Shown here: positions 8,064 through 15,186 of the stretch, piece after piece
Position numbering within the stretch: the stretch's first letter is position 1
Layout of the letters: every line of letters begins with the position of its first letter
Source of the DNA: Planosporangium mesophilum
Lineage (GTDB): Bacteria; Actinomycetota; Actinomycetes; Mycobacteriales; Micromonosporaceae
Assembly: GCF_016863255.1 (NCBI RefSeq)
Contig: NZ_BOON01000073.1
Span: 1 to 35,951, forward strand
Reading direction: 5' to 3'
DNA length: 35,951 bases
Position numbers and translations under genes: made by a program
Notes under the pieces: generated by a model
What the model was told of the DNA's origin: nothing
The model's database searches: none
What the model saw: only the letters and a program-made list of their open reading frames with translations

Positions 8064-8071
8064 GTGACCCG
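8011..8071. promoter_or_regulatory. Paired CGGGTGACCCG palindromes at the MFS start
   Basis: The 11-bp palindrome CGGGTGACCCG (5-bp arms, 1-bp centre) occurs at 8011-8021 and again at 8061-8071. The second copy covers the GTG start codon of the MFS gene. The exact 50-bp spacing, close to five helical turns, suits a pair of operators. No regulator gene is adjacent. Short GC-rich palindromes arise by chance in this genome, hence modest confidence. Confidence 0.4.
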
Positions 8072-9353
8072 TCGACCGCACCCCGCCTGGACCGTCGCCG
8101 CCGTCGCCTTCGTCGCCCTGGTGGGCGCCGCGGGCTTCCGCGCCACCCCGGGCGTGATGCTGCACCCGCTGCACGCGGAGTTCGGTTGGCCGCTCGGGGT
8201 CATCTCGGCCGCCGTATCGGTCAACCTCATCCTGTACGGGTTGACCGCCCCGTTCGCCGCCGCGCTGATGGAGCGGCTCGGCATCCGGTACGTGGTGGCC
8301 GGCGCGCTGCTCCTCGTCGCGGCCGGCAGCGGCCTGACCGTGTTCATGCGGTCGAGCATCGAACTCGTTCTGCTCTGGGGGGTGCTCGTCGGGCTCGGTA
8401 CCGGTTCGATGGCGCTCGGCTTCGTCGCGACGGTCACCGGCCGGTGGTTCGTGCACCGGCGCGGCCTGGTGACCGGCGTACTCACCGCCGGCGGCGCGGC
8501 CGGGCAACTCGTGTTCCTGCCGCTGCTGGCGTACCTGGTGCAGGGCCGCGGCTGGCGCGCCGCGGCGCTGGTCGTGGCCGCGGTGGCGGTCTCCGTCGTA
8601 CCTCTTGTCCTGTGGCGGCTGCGGGACCACCCCAGCGACCTCGGGGTGCGGGCCTACGGCGCGACCGCCGACGATCCACCGTTGGCGGGACCGCCCGCCG
8701 GGCGGGGCGCGGTGCGGCGGGCGCTCGGCGTGCTGGGGTCCGCCGCCCGTACCCGGCCGTTCTGGCTGCTCGCCGGCGGTTTCGCGATCTGCGGCATGAC
8801 CACCAACGGGCTGGTGGGTACCCATTTCATCCCGGCCGCGCACGACCACGGGATGCCCGAGACCGCCGCGGCGAGCCTGCTCGCGTTGATCGGCATCTTC
8901 GACGTCGCGGGTACGGTCGCGTCCGGCTGGCTGACCGACCGGGTCGACAGCCGGGTGCTGCTCGGCGCGTACTACGGGCTGCGCGGCGCCTCGCTGCTGG
9001 TCCTGCCCAGCCTGTTCGGCCCGTCGGCGCGGCCGAGCATGCTGGTTTTCGTCCTGTTCTACGGGCTGGACTGGGTGGCGACCGTGCCGCCGACCGTCAC
9101 CCTGTGCCGGGAGTACTTCGGTGACGCCGGCCCCGTCGTCTTCGGCTGGGTGTTCGCCTCCCACCAGATCGGCGCCGCGCTCGCCGCGACGGCCGCCGGC
9201 GTCGTCCGCGACCGGCTCGGCGACTACGCGCTCGCCTGGTACGTCGCCGGCGCGCTGGCCATCGCCGCGGCCGGGCTGTCGCTGCTGCTGCGCCGTCGCC
9301 GGCCGGCACCGAGCCCGGCGGCCGAGCACGCCGCCGCGGCCGCAGCCGGCTGA
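8064..9353 (+). CDS. MFS transporter (monocarboxylate/oxalate-formate-like)
   Basis: 429 aa with 12 predicted membrane helices in two groups of six, joined by a polar loop near residues 195-225 (DHPSDLGVRAYGATADDPPLAGPPAGRG). N-terminal GFRATPGVMLHPLHAEFGW and the pattern GRWFVHRRGLVTGVLTAGGAAGQ resemble the MCT/OFA branch of the major facilitator superfamily, which carries organic anions. The substrate is not determinable. The start was set at the GTG at 8064 because GACACT sits 6 nt upstream, as in other apparently leaderless genes here, and because the protein then begins just before helix 1. The open frame continues back to 7830 with non-membrane sequence typical of an overextension. A possible operator overlaps the start codon. 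Confidence 0.85.
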   Translation: MTRRPHPAWTVAAVAFVALVGAAGFRATPGVMLHPLHAEFGWPLGVISAAVSVNLILYGLTAPFAAALMERLGIRYVVAGALLLVAAGSGLTVFMRSSIELVLLWGVLVGLGTGSMALGFVATVTGRWFVHRRGLVTGVLTAGGAAGQLVFLPLLAYLVQGRGWRAAALVVAAVAVSVVPLVLWRLRDHPSDLGVRAYGATADDPPLAGPPAGRGAVRRALGVLGSAARTRPFWLLAGGFAICGMTTNGLVGTHFIPAAHDHGMPETAAASLLALIGIFDVAGTVASGWLTDRVDSRVLLGAYYGLRGASLLVLPSLFGPSARPSMLVFVLFYGLDWVATVPPTVTLCREYFGDAGPVVFGWVFASHQIGAALAATAAGVVRDRLGDYALAWYVAGALAIAAAGLSLLLRRRRPAPSPAAEHAAAAAAG

Positions 9354-9411
9354 GTCCGCGGCGGCGCCCCGCTCCTTGCCCCGATACTTCGGTAGATATT
9401 GACCGCGATGC

Positions 9412-9441
9412 TTGCCGCCGGCCCCCGGGTGCTCCTAGCGT
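9412..9441 (+). promoter_or_regulatory. Putative promoter of the PhoX gene
   Basis: TTGCCG (9412-9417), an 18-bp spacer, then TAGCGT (9436-9441), a good fit to the actinobacterial housekeeping pattern. A start about 7 nt downstream would leave a leader of about 30 nt containing the GGAGG ribosome site. No clear Pho box (GTTCACC direct repeats) was found. Confidence 0.5.
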
Positions 9442-9476
9442 GCCGATACGTACACCCCCGACAGCGGAGGAACCTG

Positions 9477-11597
9477 ATGCCCGACTTCCGGCGGCTGCTG
9501 CCCGTCATCGGTACGGCGCAGCGCGGTCACACCGGACGGAGCGCCATGACGTGCCAGTACCGGTGCGGCAACGCGTGCGACCACCCGGTACCGAACGAGT
9601 CCGACAACGAGTATCTCGGTGACCTCATCTCGACCGGTCTGACCAGGCGTGGGCTGGTCCGCGCGGGCGCGCTCGGCGCGCTGGTCGTCGGCGCGGCCGG
9701 CGCCGGCCTGGCCGGGGCCGCGACTCCGGCGCTCGCCGACCCCGACGGGGCGCGGCCCGAGGTGCCGGAGGTTGACCCGGCCGCCGCGCCGACCGCCGCT
9801 GCTGCCGTGTTGACGTTCAAGCCGATCCCGCCGAACCAGCTCGACACGCTGGTCGTGCCGAACGGCTACGACTCCGCAGTGGTGATCCGCTGGGGTGACG
9901 CGGTCGTTCCCGGCGCACCGGCGTTCGACGTCCGGAAGCAGAGCTGGCAGGCCCAGCTCAAGCAGTTCGGGTACAACAACGACTTCCTGGCCGTGCTGCC
10001 GCTCGGCCGGGACCGGGCGCTGCTGGTGAGCAACCACGAGTACACCAACGAAGAGCTGATGTTCCCCGGCTTCACGACGCACGACGCGCTCACGGTGGAC
10101 CAGGTGAAGATCGCCATGGCGGCGCACGGGTTGAGCGTGGTGGAGATCGAGCGGGTCGGCGACACCGGCCGGTGGACGCCGGTCGGCCGGGGCCCGCGCC
10201 GGTACAACCGCCGGATCACCATGCTGGACACCCCGTTCACCGTGGACGGCCCGGCCGCCGGTTCGCCGCTGCTGCGTACCAAGGCCGACCCGGCCGGCAG
10301 GACCGTCATCGGTACCCTCAACAACTGCTCCGGCGGCGTCACGCCGTGGGGCACGGTGCTCTCCGGCGAGGAGAACTTCAACCAGTACTTCGTCGGCGGC
10401 GACGAGGCGCCGGCGGCGATCCGGCCGGCCCTGGCGCGCTACGGCATCGACACCACCAAGCGGTACCCGTCGGGCAGCCGCAAGTGGGAGCGGGCCGACG
10501 CCCGCTTCGACCTGAAGGTCAACGGCAACGAGGCGCACCGGTTCGGTTGGATCGTCGAGATCGACCCGTACACGCCGGGATCGACGCCGCGCAAGCACAC
10601 CGCGCTCGGGCGCTTCAAGCACGAGGGCGCGACGATCGCCCTCGCCAAGGACGGCCGGGCGGTCGCGTACATGGGCGACGATGAGCGGTTCGACTACCTG
10701 TACAAGTTCGTCTCCGACAAGCGGATGGACCATGGGCACTCGGAGAAGGCCCGCCGGCACAACCTGACGCTGCTGGAGTCGGGAACGCTGTACGTGGCGA
10801 AGTTCGAGTACACCAGCGCGGCGGAGATCGACGGCAGCGGCAAGCTGCCGTCGGACGGCGCGTTCAACGGGCGTGGCCGCTGGATCCCGCTGGTACGGGG
10901 CGACCGGTCGCTGGTGCCGGGGATGACCGTCGAGGAGGTTCTCGTCTTCACCCGGCTCGCCGCCGACAAGATGGGTGCGACAAAGATGGACCGGCCCGAG
11001 GACGTCGAGGTCAACCCGAAGACCGGCAAGGTGTACGCGGCGCTGACCAACAACACCTCGCGCGCGCCGGGCGCGAAGGCGGCCGCCGACGAGGTCAACC
11101 CGCGCAACAACAACAAGCACGGCCACGTCCTGGAGCTCACCGAGGACGGCGGCGACAACGGCGCCGAGTCGTTCAGCTGGGACCTGCTGCTGGTCTGCGG
11201 CGACCCGAACGACCCGAACACCTACTTCGCCGGGTACGACAAGAGCAAGGTGTCGCCGATCTCCTGCCCGGACAACGTCACCTTCGACGGTGCCGGCAAC
11301 CTGTGGATCGCCACCGACGGCAACCAGCTCGACTCCAACGACGGCCTGTTCGCCGTACCGCTGGAGGGCGCGGAGCGCGGCCACGTCAAGCAGTTCCTGA
11401 CCGTACCCGTCGGTGCGGAGACCTGCGGCCCGTTCATCGTGGGCGACGGCCGTTCGGTGTTCGTCAACGTCCAGCACCCGGGTGAGGTGGACGGGGCAAC
11501 CATGGACAACCCGGCGTCGACCTGGCCGGACGGGGACTTCGCCAAGCCGGCGGTGGTCGTGTCGTGGCGCCTGGACGGCCGTCCGATCGGCTCCTGA
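9477..11597 (+). CDS. phoX: PhoX-family alkaline phosphatase, Tat-exported
   Basis: 706 aa. PhoX enzymes are secreted Ca/Fe-dependent phosphomonoesterases that release phosphate from organic esters. A Tat signal lies unusually far in: TRRGLVRAGALGALVVGAAG at 56-75, ending at ATPALA. It follows about 55 residues that include CQYRCGNAC, a common feature of actinobacterial PhoX precursors. Conserved blocks are LLVSNHEYTNEE, NNCSGGVTPWGTVLSGEENF with the metal-site Cys284 and the Glu pair, HRFGWIVEIDP, GDDERFDYLYKFV and DRPEDVEVNPKTGKVY. The ATG at 9477 has CGGAGG 7 nt upstream; the earlier ATG at 9399 lacks a ribosome site. A palindromic repeat follows the stop by 13 bp and may terminate the transcript. 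Phosphate-starvation control is expected from the family but no Pho box is evident. Confidence 0.95.
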   Translation: MPDFRRLLPVIGTAQRGHTGRSAMTCQYRCGNACDHPVPNESDNEYLGDLISTGLTRRGLVRAGALGALVVGAAGAGLAGAATPALADPDGARPEVPEVDPAAAPTAAAAVLTFKPIPPNQLDTLVVPNGYDSAVVIRWGDAVVPGAPAFDVRKQSWQAQLKQFGYNNDFLAVLPLGRDRALLVSNHEYTNEELMFPGFTTHDALTVDQVKIAMAAHGLSVVEIERVGDTGRWTPVGRGPRRYNRRITMLDTPFTVDGPAAGSPLLRTKADPAGRTVIGTLNNCSGGVTPWGTVLSGEENFNQYFVGGDEAPAAIRPALARYGIDTTKRYPSGSRKWERADARFDLKVNGNEAHRFGWIVEIDPYTPGSTPRKHTALGRFKHEGATIALAKDGRAVAYMGDDERFDYLYKFVSDKRMDHGHSEKARRHNLTLLESGTLYVAKFEYTSAAEIDGSGKLPSDGAFNGRGRWIPLVRGDRSLVPGMTVEEVLVFTRLAADKMGATKMDRPEDVEVNPKTGKVYAALTNNTSRAPGAKAAADEVNPRNNNKHGHVLELTEDGGDNGAESFSWDLLLVCGDPNDPNTYFAGYDKSKVSPISCPDNVTFDGAGNLWIATDGNQLDSNDGLFAVPLEGAERGHVKQFLTVPVGAETCGPFIVGDGRSVFVNVQHPGEVDGATMDNPASTWPDGDFAKPAVVVSWRLDGRPIGS

Positions 11598-11610
11598 CGC
11601 CGACCCATTT

Positions 11611-11663
11611 CATGATCGCGGAGACCTTTCCGCGCCGGAGCACGCAAGGTCTCCGCGATCATG
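11611..11663. repeat. Palindromic repeat, copy A
   Basis: Perfect 18-bp inverted repeat (11611-11628 against 11646-11663) around a 17-nt loop holding the core TCCGCGCCGGAGCACGC. It lies 13 bp after the PhoX stop and 84 bp before vapB. It is nearly identical, in the same orientation, to copy B after vapC. It could act as a terminator hairpin, though no T-tract follows. Confidence 0.9.
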
Positions 11664-11734
11664 CAGAGCTGTTGAGCGAGTGGTGGTGCTCGACGCGGTT
11701 GACGGCTGGTGCGTGGAAAATTGTGATCTTGGTG

Positions 11735-11740
11735 TACCGT
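11735..11740 (+). promoter_or_regulatory. Putative -10 element of vapBC
   Basis: TACCGT lies 7 nt before the vapB ATG, which has no ribosome site. This fits transcription starting at or next to the start codon (leaderless). No clear -35 hexamer. Confidence 0.4.
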
Positions 11741-11747
11741 TCAAGTC

Positions 11748-12002
11748 ATGACGCGCATCACGGTGGACGTGAACGACGACTGGCTCGATGCCGCGCGCGA
11801 GGTCCTGGGCACCGACACCAAGGTCGCGACCATCAACGCTGCGCTGCGCTCCTTCGCTCTCCGTAAGCAGGCTGTGGAGATCGTCGCCGCCTTCGACAGC
11901 GTGCCGATGGACTTCGCCGGCTCCCATGAGGGATGGCGCTATGGCGGGGGACGGGACCTTTCCCGCCTCACCGAGGACGCTCAGGCAACCGACGCGGCGT
12001 GA
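11748..12002 (+). CDS. vapB: VapB-family antitoxin (ribbon-helix-helix type)
   Basis: 84 aa. The N-terminal 45 residues (TRITVDVNDDWLDAAREVLGTDTKVATINAALRSFALRK) match the ribbon-helix-helix DNA-binding fold of VapB/DUF2191 antitoxins: a short beta strand, then two helices. The C-terminal half (FDSVPMDFAGSHEGWRYGGGRDLSRL) is the usual flexible region that wraps the toxin. The stop overlaps the toxin start as TGATG, so translation is coupled and the antitoxin is made first. Such antitoxins repress their own operon together with the toxin. The operator would lie in the 84 bp between palindrome A and the ATG, where I see no obvious palindrome. Confidence 0.88.
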   Translation: MTRITVDVNDDWLDAAREVLGTDTKVATINAALRSFALRKQAVEIVAAFDSVPMDFAGSHEGWRYGGGRDLSRLTEDAQATDAA

Positions 12003-12421
12003 TGTCCGCGCCCGTATATCTCGCCGATACCTCGGTCTACGTCCTGCAGGGGCGACACCCGGAGGTCCGTCGGCGCTTTGAGCGCCTGCTCACGGAGGGG
12101 CGGCTCGCCGGGTGCCAGATGACCGCCCTCGAGTTCCTCAACAACGCCCCCGATCCGAAGGGGTACGAGGTCCTCTGGGGAGCGTTGCACGGGCATCGCT
12201 GGATCGACGTCACCACCCAGGCGATGGACCGGGCGCTCGCCGTCCATCGCGAACTCGCCACCACCAGCCAGCATCGGCACTTCCACCTGCCCGACCTGAT
12301 CATCGCCGCAACGGCCGAACTGCACGGCGCCGTGCTGCTTCACTATGACGCCGACTACGACCGCATCGCCGCGATCACCGGCCAGCCGACGGAGTGGGTT
12401 GCCGCCAGGGGATCGTTGTAG
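12002..12421 (+). CDS. vapC: VapC toxin, PIN-domain ribonuclease
   Basis: 139 aa. PIN-domain Mg-dependent RNase of a type II toxin-antitoxin system. The acidic residues expected at the active site are present: Asp9 (LADTSVY), Glu44 (ALEFLN), Asp98 (LPDLIIAATA) and Asp116/Asp118 (YDADYDRI). The start at 12002 overlaps the antitoxin stop (TGATG). The open frame continues back to 11933 inside vapB and is not the start. RNA targets of VapC are usually tRNA or rRNA sites but cannot be predicted here. The pair is bracketed by two copies of the same palindrome, 84 bp before vapB and 25 bp after vapC. Confidence 0.92.
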   Translation: MSAPVYLADTSVYVLQGRHPEVRRRFERLLTEGRLAGCQMTALEFLNNAPDPKGYEVLWGALHGHRWIDVTTQAMDRALAVHRELATTSQHRHFHLPDLIIAATAELHGAVLLHYDADYDRIAAITGQPTEWVAARGSL

Positions 12422-12446
12422 GTCCGAGCCGGCGTTGGTCCTCCCC

Positions 12447-12500
12447 CATGATCGCGGAGACCCCTCCGCGCCGGAGCACGCAAAGGTCTCCGCGATCATG
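12447..12500. repeat. Palindromic repeat, copy B
   Basis: Perfect 16-bp inverted repeat (12447-12462 against 12485-12500) with a 22-nt loop holding the core TCCGCGCCGGAGCACGC. It differs from copy A by two substitutions and one inserted A, and both continue with CAGAG. It sits between the convergent vapC and S33 peptidase genes, a place where a bidirectional terminator is expected. Confidence 0.9.
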
Positions 12501-12511
12501 CAGAGTCACCG

Positions 12512-14113
12512 TTATCGGCGGCCGTGGAGCATGGGTCGGAGATCGGCCCGGGTCGCGTTCACGTCCGTCGACGACGCCGAGAACGACCCCGCGGCAGCGG
12601 GGACCGGCTCCGGCAGCGGGTCGCAGGTGGCGTCCGGACCATCGCCGGCCTTGCGCGCGGGTAGCTTGCCCGAGAGCAGGTAGTCGGCGATCTTGTCGTC
12701 GACACACGCGTTGCCGTACAGGCTGCCCGAGTGCGTGGTGCCGCCCGGCTCCGCGATCAGGACCGCGTTCGGGAACCGCCGCCGGAGTTCGAGACTGCCC
12801 TCGAACGGCGTCGCGGCGTCCAGGGTCTCGTTGATCAGCAGGGCGCCGGCGACGTTGCGGCCGTCGACGTTCACCGGCCTCTTCGCCTTCGCCGGCCAGT
12901 ACAGGCACGGCGCGTTGAACCAAGCGTTGCCCCAGGTCTCGAACGGCGCGACCCGGAACGTGTTCCAGTTGTCCCGCTTCCACTGGTCCCAGGACCTCGG
13001 CCACTGCACGTCCGTGCACTGCACGGCGTTGTAGACGGCGTACCCGTTGTCGTCGCCGGGGGAGTCGGTGGCCTCGTACGCGGCGATCAGCGGCGCCGGG
13101 TCACCGGTGTGCACCCAGTTGGCGAACGTGTCGGCCAGGTCGAGCCAGGTGACCTGGTAGTACCCGGCCTGCAGGAAGATGTCGGTCCACTCGTCCGGAC
13201 CGACGACCCCGCCGGCCGGCTTCAGGCGCAGCTTGACCTGCTCGGCGTACCAGCGCTTCTCGACCTGGTCCGCGGTCGTGCCCAGGTGGTAGACGCTGTC
13301 GTACTTCGCCAGCCAGCCGAACCAGATCTTGACGTTGCGCTCGAACGCGACGTCCTGGTCGAGGTTGGCCTGGTACCAGACCTTCCGCGCGTCGACGTTG
13401 CCGTCGAGGACCATCCGGCGCAGCCGCTGGGGGTACAGCGTCGAGTAGACCTGGCCCAGGTACGTGCCGTACGAGGAGCCGTAGTAGTTGATCTGCTGCT
13501 GACCGAGGGCGGTCCGGATGCTCTCCATGTCCTTGGCCGCGTCGACCGTGGTGATGTGGTTGAGCAGCCCGATCTTGTCGTTCTTACCGCACGCGGCGGC
13601 GTACGACTTCGACCGGTCCAGCCACGTCTTCTCCAGCGACTCATGCCACGGGATGTAGTCCGGCCGGTTCGGGCCCATGTACTCGGGCAGGCAGCTGATC
13701 GCCGGCTGGCTCGAGCCGACGCCGCGCGGGTCGAAGCCGATCCAGTCGTAGGCGTCGCCGGCGTTCTTCGGCACGTACCTGCCGAGGACGGACAGGCCGA
13801 GCCCGGAGCCGCCGGGGCCGCCGGGGTTGACCAGCATGACGCCCTGGTACTGCGAGTCGGGCGTCTTGTGCTTGACCCGCGACACCGCGAGCTTGATCTT
13901 CGTGCCGTTCGGGCGGCTGTAGTCCAGCGGTACGGAGAGGAATCCGCACTCCGCGCCGGCCTTCACCAGACTCGCCCGCTCGCACGCACCCCAGGTGATG
14001 CCCGGCGCCGCCGAGGAGGCGGCCGGCGCGGACCACGCGGCCGACCCGGCACTCAGCGCGGCCATGACGGCGGCGGTACTGAAGACGACGAGTCGTCTTG
14101 TCTTTGCCTTCAC
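12512..14113 (-). CDS. Secreted S33-family alpha/beta-hydrolase peptidase (tripeptidyl aminopeptidase type)
   Basis: 533 aa. An N-terminal Sec signal (KAKTRRLVVFSTAAVMAALSAGSAAWSA) precedes an alpha/beta-hydrolase core. The oxyanion motif NPGGPGGSG is at 96-104 and the nucleophile Ser214 lies in GSSYG (212-216). The C-terminal TAP-like domain carries the acid Asp in NETLDAATP and the His in GGTTHSGS. This is the arrangement of the Streptomyces tripeptidyl aminopeptidases that trim secreted peptides. The GTG at 14113 is preceded by GGGAGGG at about 5 nt, a strong ribosome site that decides against the longer frame to 14161. There is no lipobox, so the enzyme should be released. Four or more cysteines in the mature part may form disulfides. 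Substrate preference is unknown. Confidence 0.93.
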   Translation of the reverse strand: MKAKTRRLVVFSTAAVMAALSAGSAAWSAPAASSAAPGITWGACERASLVKAGAECGFLSVPLDYSRPNGTKIKLAVSRVKHKTPDSQYQGVMLVNPGGPGGSGLGLSVLGRYVPKNAGDAYDWIGFDPRGVGSSQPAISCLPEYMGPNRPDYIPWHESLEKTWLDRSKSYAAACGKNDKIGLLNHITTVDAAKDMESIRTALGQQQINYYGSSYGTYLGQVYSTLYPQRLRRMVLDGNVDARKVWYQANLDQDVAFERNVKIWFGWLAKYDSVYHLGTTADQVEKRWYAEQVKLRLKPAGGVVGPDEWTDIFLQAGYYQVTWLDLADTFANWVHTGDPAPLIAAYEATDSPGDDNGYAVYNAVQCTDVQWPRSWDQWKRDNWNTFRVAPFETWGNAWFNAPCLYWPAKAKRPVNVDGRNVAGALLINETLDAATPFEGSLELRRRFPNAVLIAEPGGTTHSGSLYGNACVDDKIADYLLSGKLPARKAGDGPDATCDPLPEPVPAAAGSFSASSTDVNATRADLRPMLHGRR

Positions 14114-14156
14114 ACAACCCTCCCTGTCGGGGCGCGCGCCGCGCGGAACGCGATCG

Positions 14157-14174
14157 GGCACGCATTGGCGTGCC
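14157..14174. other. Small inverted repeat upstream of the S33 peptidase gene
   Basis: GGCACGC-ATTG-GCGTGCC, a 7-bp perfect stem with a 4-nt loop, lies 44 bp upstream of the peptidase start. It could be an operator or a leader hairpin. No other promoter element is clear in this 212-bp gap. Confidence 0.35.
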
Positions 14175-14212
14175 TGATCCTGTACGGCGACGCGGCAGCG
14201 GGGAAGAGGATC

Positions 14213-14239
14213 ACCCGCGAATCCACCCGTTTCGCGGGT
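14213..14239 (-). terminator. Hairpin downstream of xth
   Basis: ACCCGCGAA / TTCGCGGGT, a 9-bp perfect stem with a 9-nt loop. On the minus strand it is followed by a pyrimidine-rich stretch (GATCCTCTTCCCC). It lies about 87 bp past the exonuclease III stop and ahead of the S33 peptidase gene, so it is a candidate terminator for xth. Confidence 0.5.
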
Positions 14240-14297
14240 TCTCGGAGCAAAGAATTAGGGTCGGCTCTGGGTGGGTAGCGGTTCTGGCCCGCTCAAG

Positions 14298-14312
14298 CGC
14301 CGGTGACCGGCG
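14298..14312 (-). other. Palindrome just after the xth stop
   Basis: CGCCGGT-G-ACCGGCG, 7-bp arms around one base, 13 bp past the xth stop. It is too tight to form a good RNA hairpin and may simply be a chance GC-rich palindrome. Confidence 0.3.
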
Positions 14313-14325
14313 AACGGCGACGATG

Positions 14326-15096
14326 TCAGAGGTCGACGACGATCGGCGCGTGGTCGGAGGGGCCCTTGCCCTTGCGGGCCTCCCGGTCGATGTACGCCGA
14401 GCGCACCCGGCCGGCCAGGTCGTCGGTGGCGTAGACCAGGTCGATGCGCATGCCCTTGTCCTGGTGGAACATGCCGGCGCGGTAGTCCCAGTAGGTGAAC
14501 GGGTTGTCGCCCTTCATCGGCCGCGGCACCACGTCGCGCAGGCCGAGCGCGAGGATGTCGGCCAACGCCTGCCGCTCGGGTGCCGTCACGTGCGTCGAGT
14601 CGACGAAGAGCGCCGGGTCCCAGACGTCGGCGTCGGTCGGCGCGACGTTGAAGTCACCACAGACCGCGAGCGACCGCCCGGTGCCGACGGCATGCGCGAG
14701 CGACTCGCGCAGCCCGGCGAGCCAGGCCAGCTTGTACGTGTAGTGCGGCGAGTCCGGGGTGCGGCCGTTCGGCACGTACACCGACCAGACCCGTACCCCG
14801 TCGCAGGTCGCCGAGATCGCCCGCGCCTCCGGGTCGGGGAAGCCCGGCTCGTCCGGAAAGCCTCGGGCGACGTCGTCGAGGCCGATCCGCGACAGCAGGG
14901 CGACGCCGTTCCACTGGCCGATGCCGTGCGCGGCGGTGGCGTACCCGAGTTCGGCGACCTCGGCCGCCGGGAAGGCGTCGGCCGGGCACTTGGTCTCCTG
15001 GAGGCAGACGACGTCGGGCTTCGTCGTGGCCAGCCACTCCAGCAGCCGCGGCAGCCGGGCCCGTACCGAGTTGACGTTCCACGTGGCGAGGCGCAT
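14326..15096 (-). CDS. xth: Exonuclease III / AP endonuclease
   Basis: 256 aa. Mg-dependent EEP-superfamily nuclease for base-excision repair: 3'-5' exonuclease and AP-site cleavage. Key residues: Asn7 (TWNVNSVR), Glu34 (LQETK), the Tyr/Asn/Gly segment SVYVPNGR, Asp and Asn in CGDFNVAP, the FTYWDYR substrate loop, and the C-terminal SDHAP with the catalytic His. Length is normal for ExoIII. The frame on this strand stays open through the whole antisense of the RND gene (to 18411), but homology begins exactly at this ATG. No ribosome site; CAGGCT lies 6 nt upstream, consistent with a leaderless transcript. It diverges from the RND permease over 90 bp. Confidence 0.96.
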   Translation of the reverse strand: MRLATWNVNSVRARLPRLLEWLATTKPDVVCLQETKCPADAFPAAEVAELGYATAAHGIGQWNGVALLSRIGLDDVARGFPDEPGFPDPEARAISATCDGVRVWSVYVPNGRTPDSPHYTYKLAWLAGLRESLAHAVGTGRSLAVCGDFNVAPTDADVWDPALFVDSTHVTAPERQALADILALGLRDVVPRPMKGDNPFTYWDYRAGMFHQDKGMRIDLVYATDDLAGRVRSAYIDREARKGKGPSDHAPIVVDL

Positions 15097-15102
15097 GCGT
15101 CC

Positions 15103-15108
15103 AGCCTG
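15103..15108 (-). promoter_or_regulatory. Putative -10 element of xth (leaderless)
   Basis: CAGGCT on the minus strand, 6 nt before the ATG at 15096. One mismatch to TAnnnT. There is no ribosome site. Confidence 0.4.
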
Positions 15109-15174
15109 CCGCACTCCGGGTCGACCGGTGCGGGCGACCCGCCGCCAGCGGATGCCGGCACGCCCGGAAGCCAC

Positions 15175-15180
15175 CATTGT
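15175..15180 (+). promoter_or_regulatory. Putative -10 element of the RND gene (leaderless)
   Basis: CATTGT, 6 nt before the GTG at 15187. One mismatch to TAnnnT, and no ribosome site. It forms a divergent pair with the xth element 66 bp away. Confidence 0.4.
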
Positions 15181-15186
15181 GGACGG

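Noticed and set aside
9435-11477. 680-codon minus-strand frame opposite PhoX
   Set aside because: Low-complexity translation with no motifs; PhoX on the other strand is complete.
13995-14045. CCGGCGCGGA inside the S33 signal-peptide region as a fifth palindrome copy
   Set aside because: Only the short GC-rich core matches and the flanks do not pair; chance in coding DNA.
12731-14278. 515-codon plus-strand frame opposite the S33 peptidase
   Set aside because: Shadow frame with an extreme Val/Arg/Asp composition; the peptidase has a full catalytic triad.
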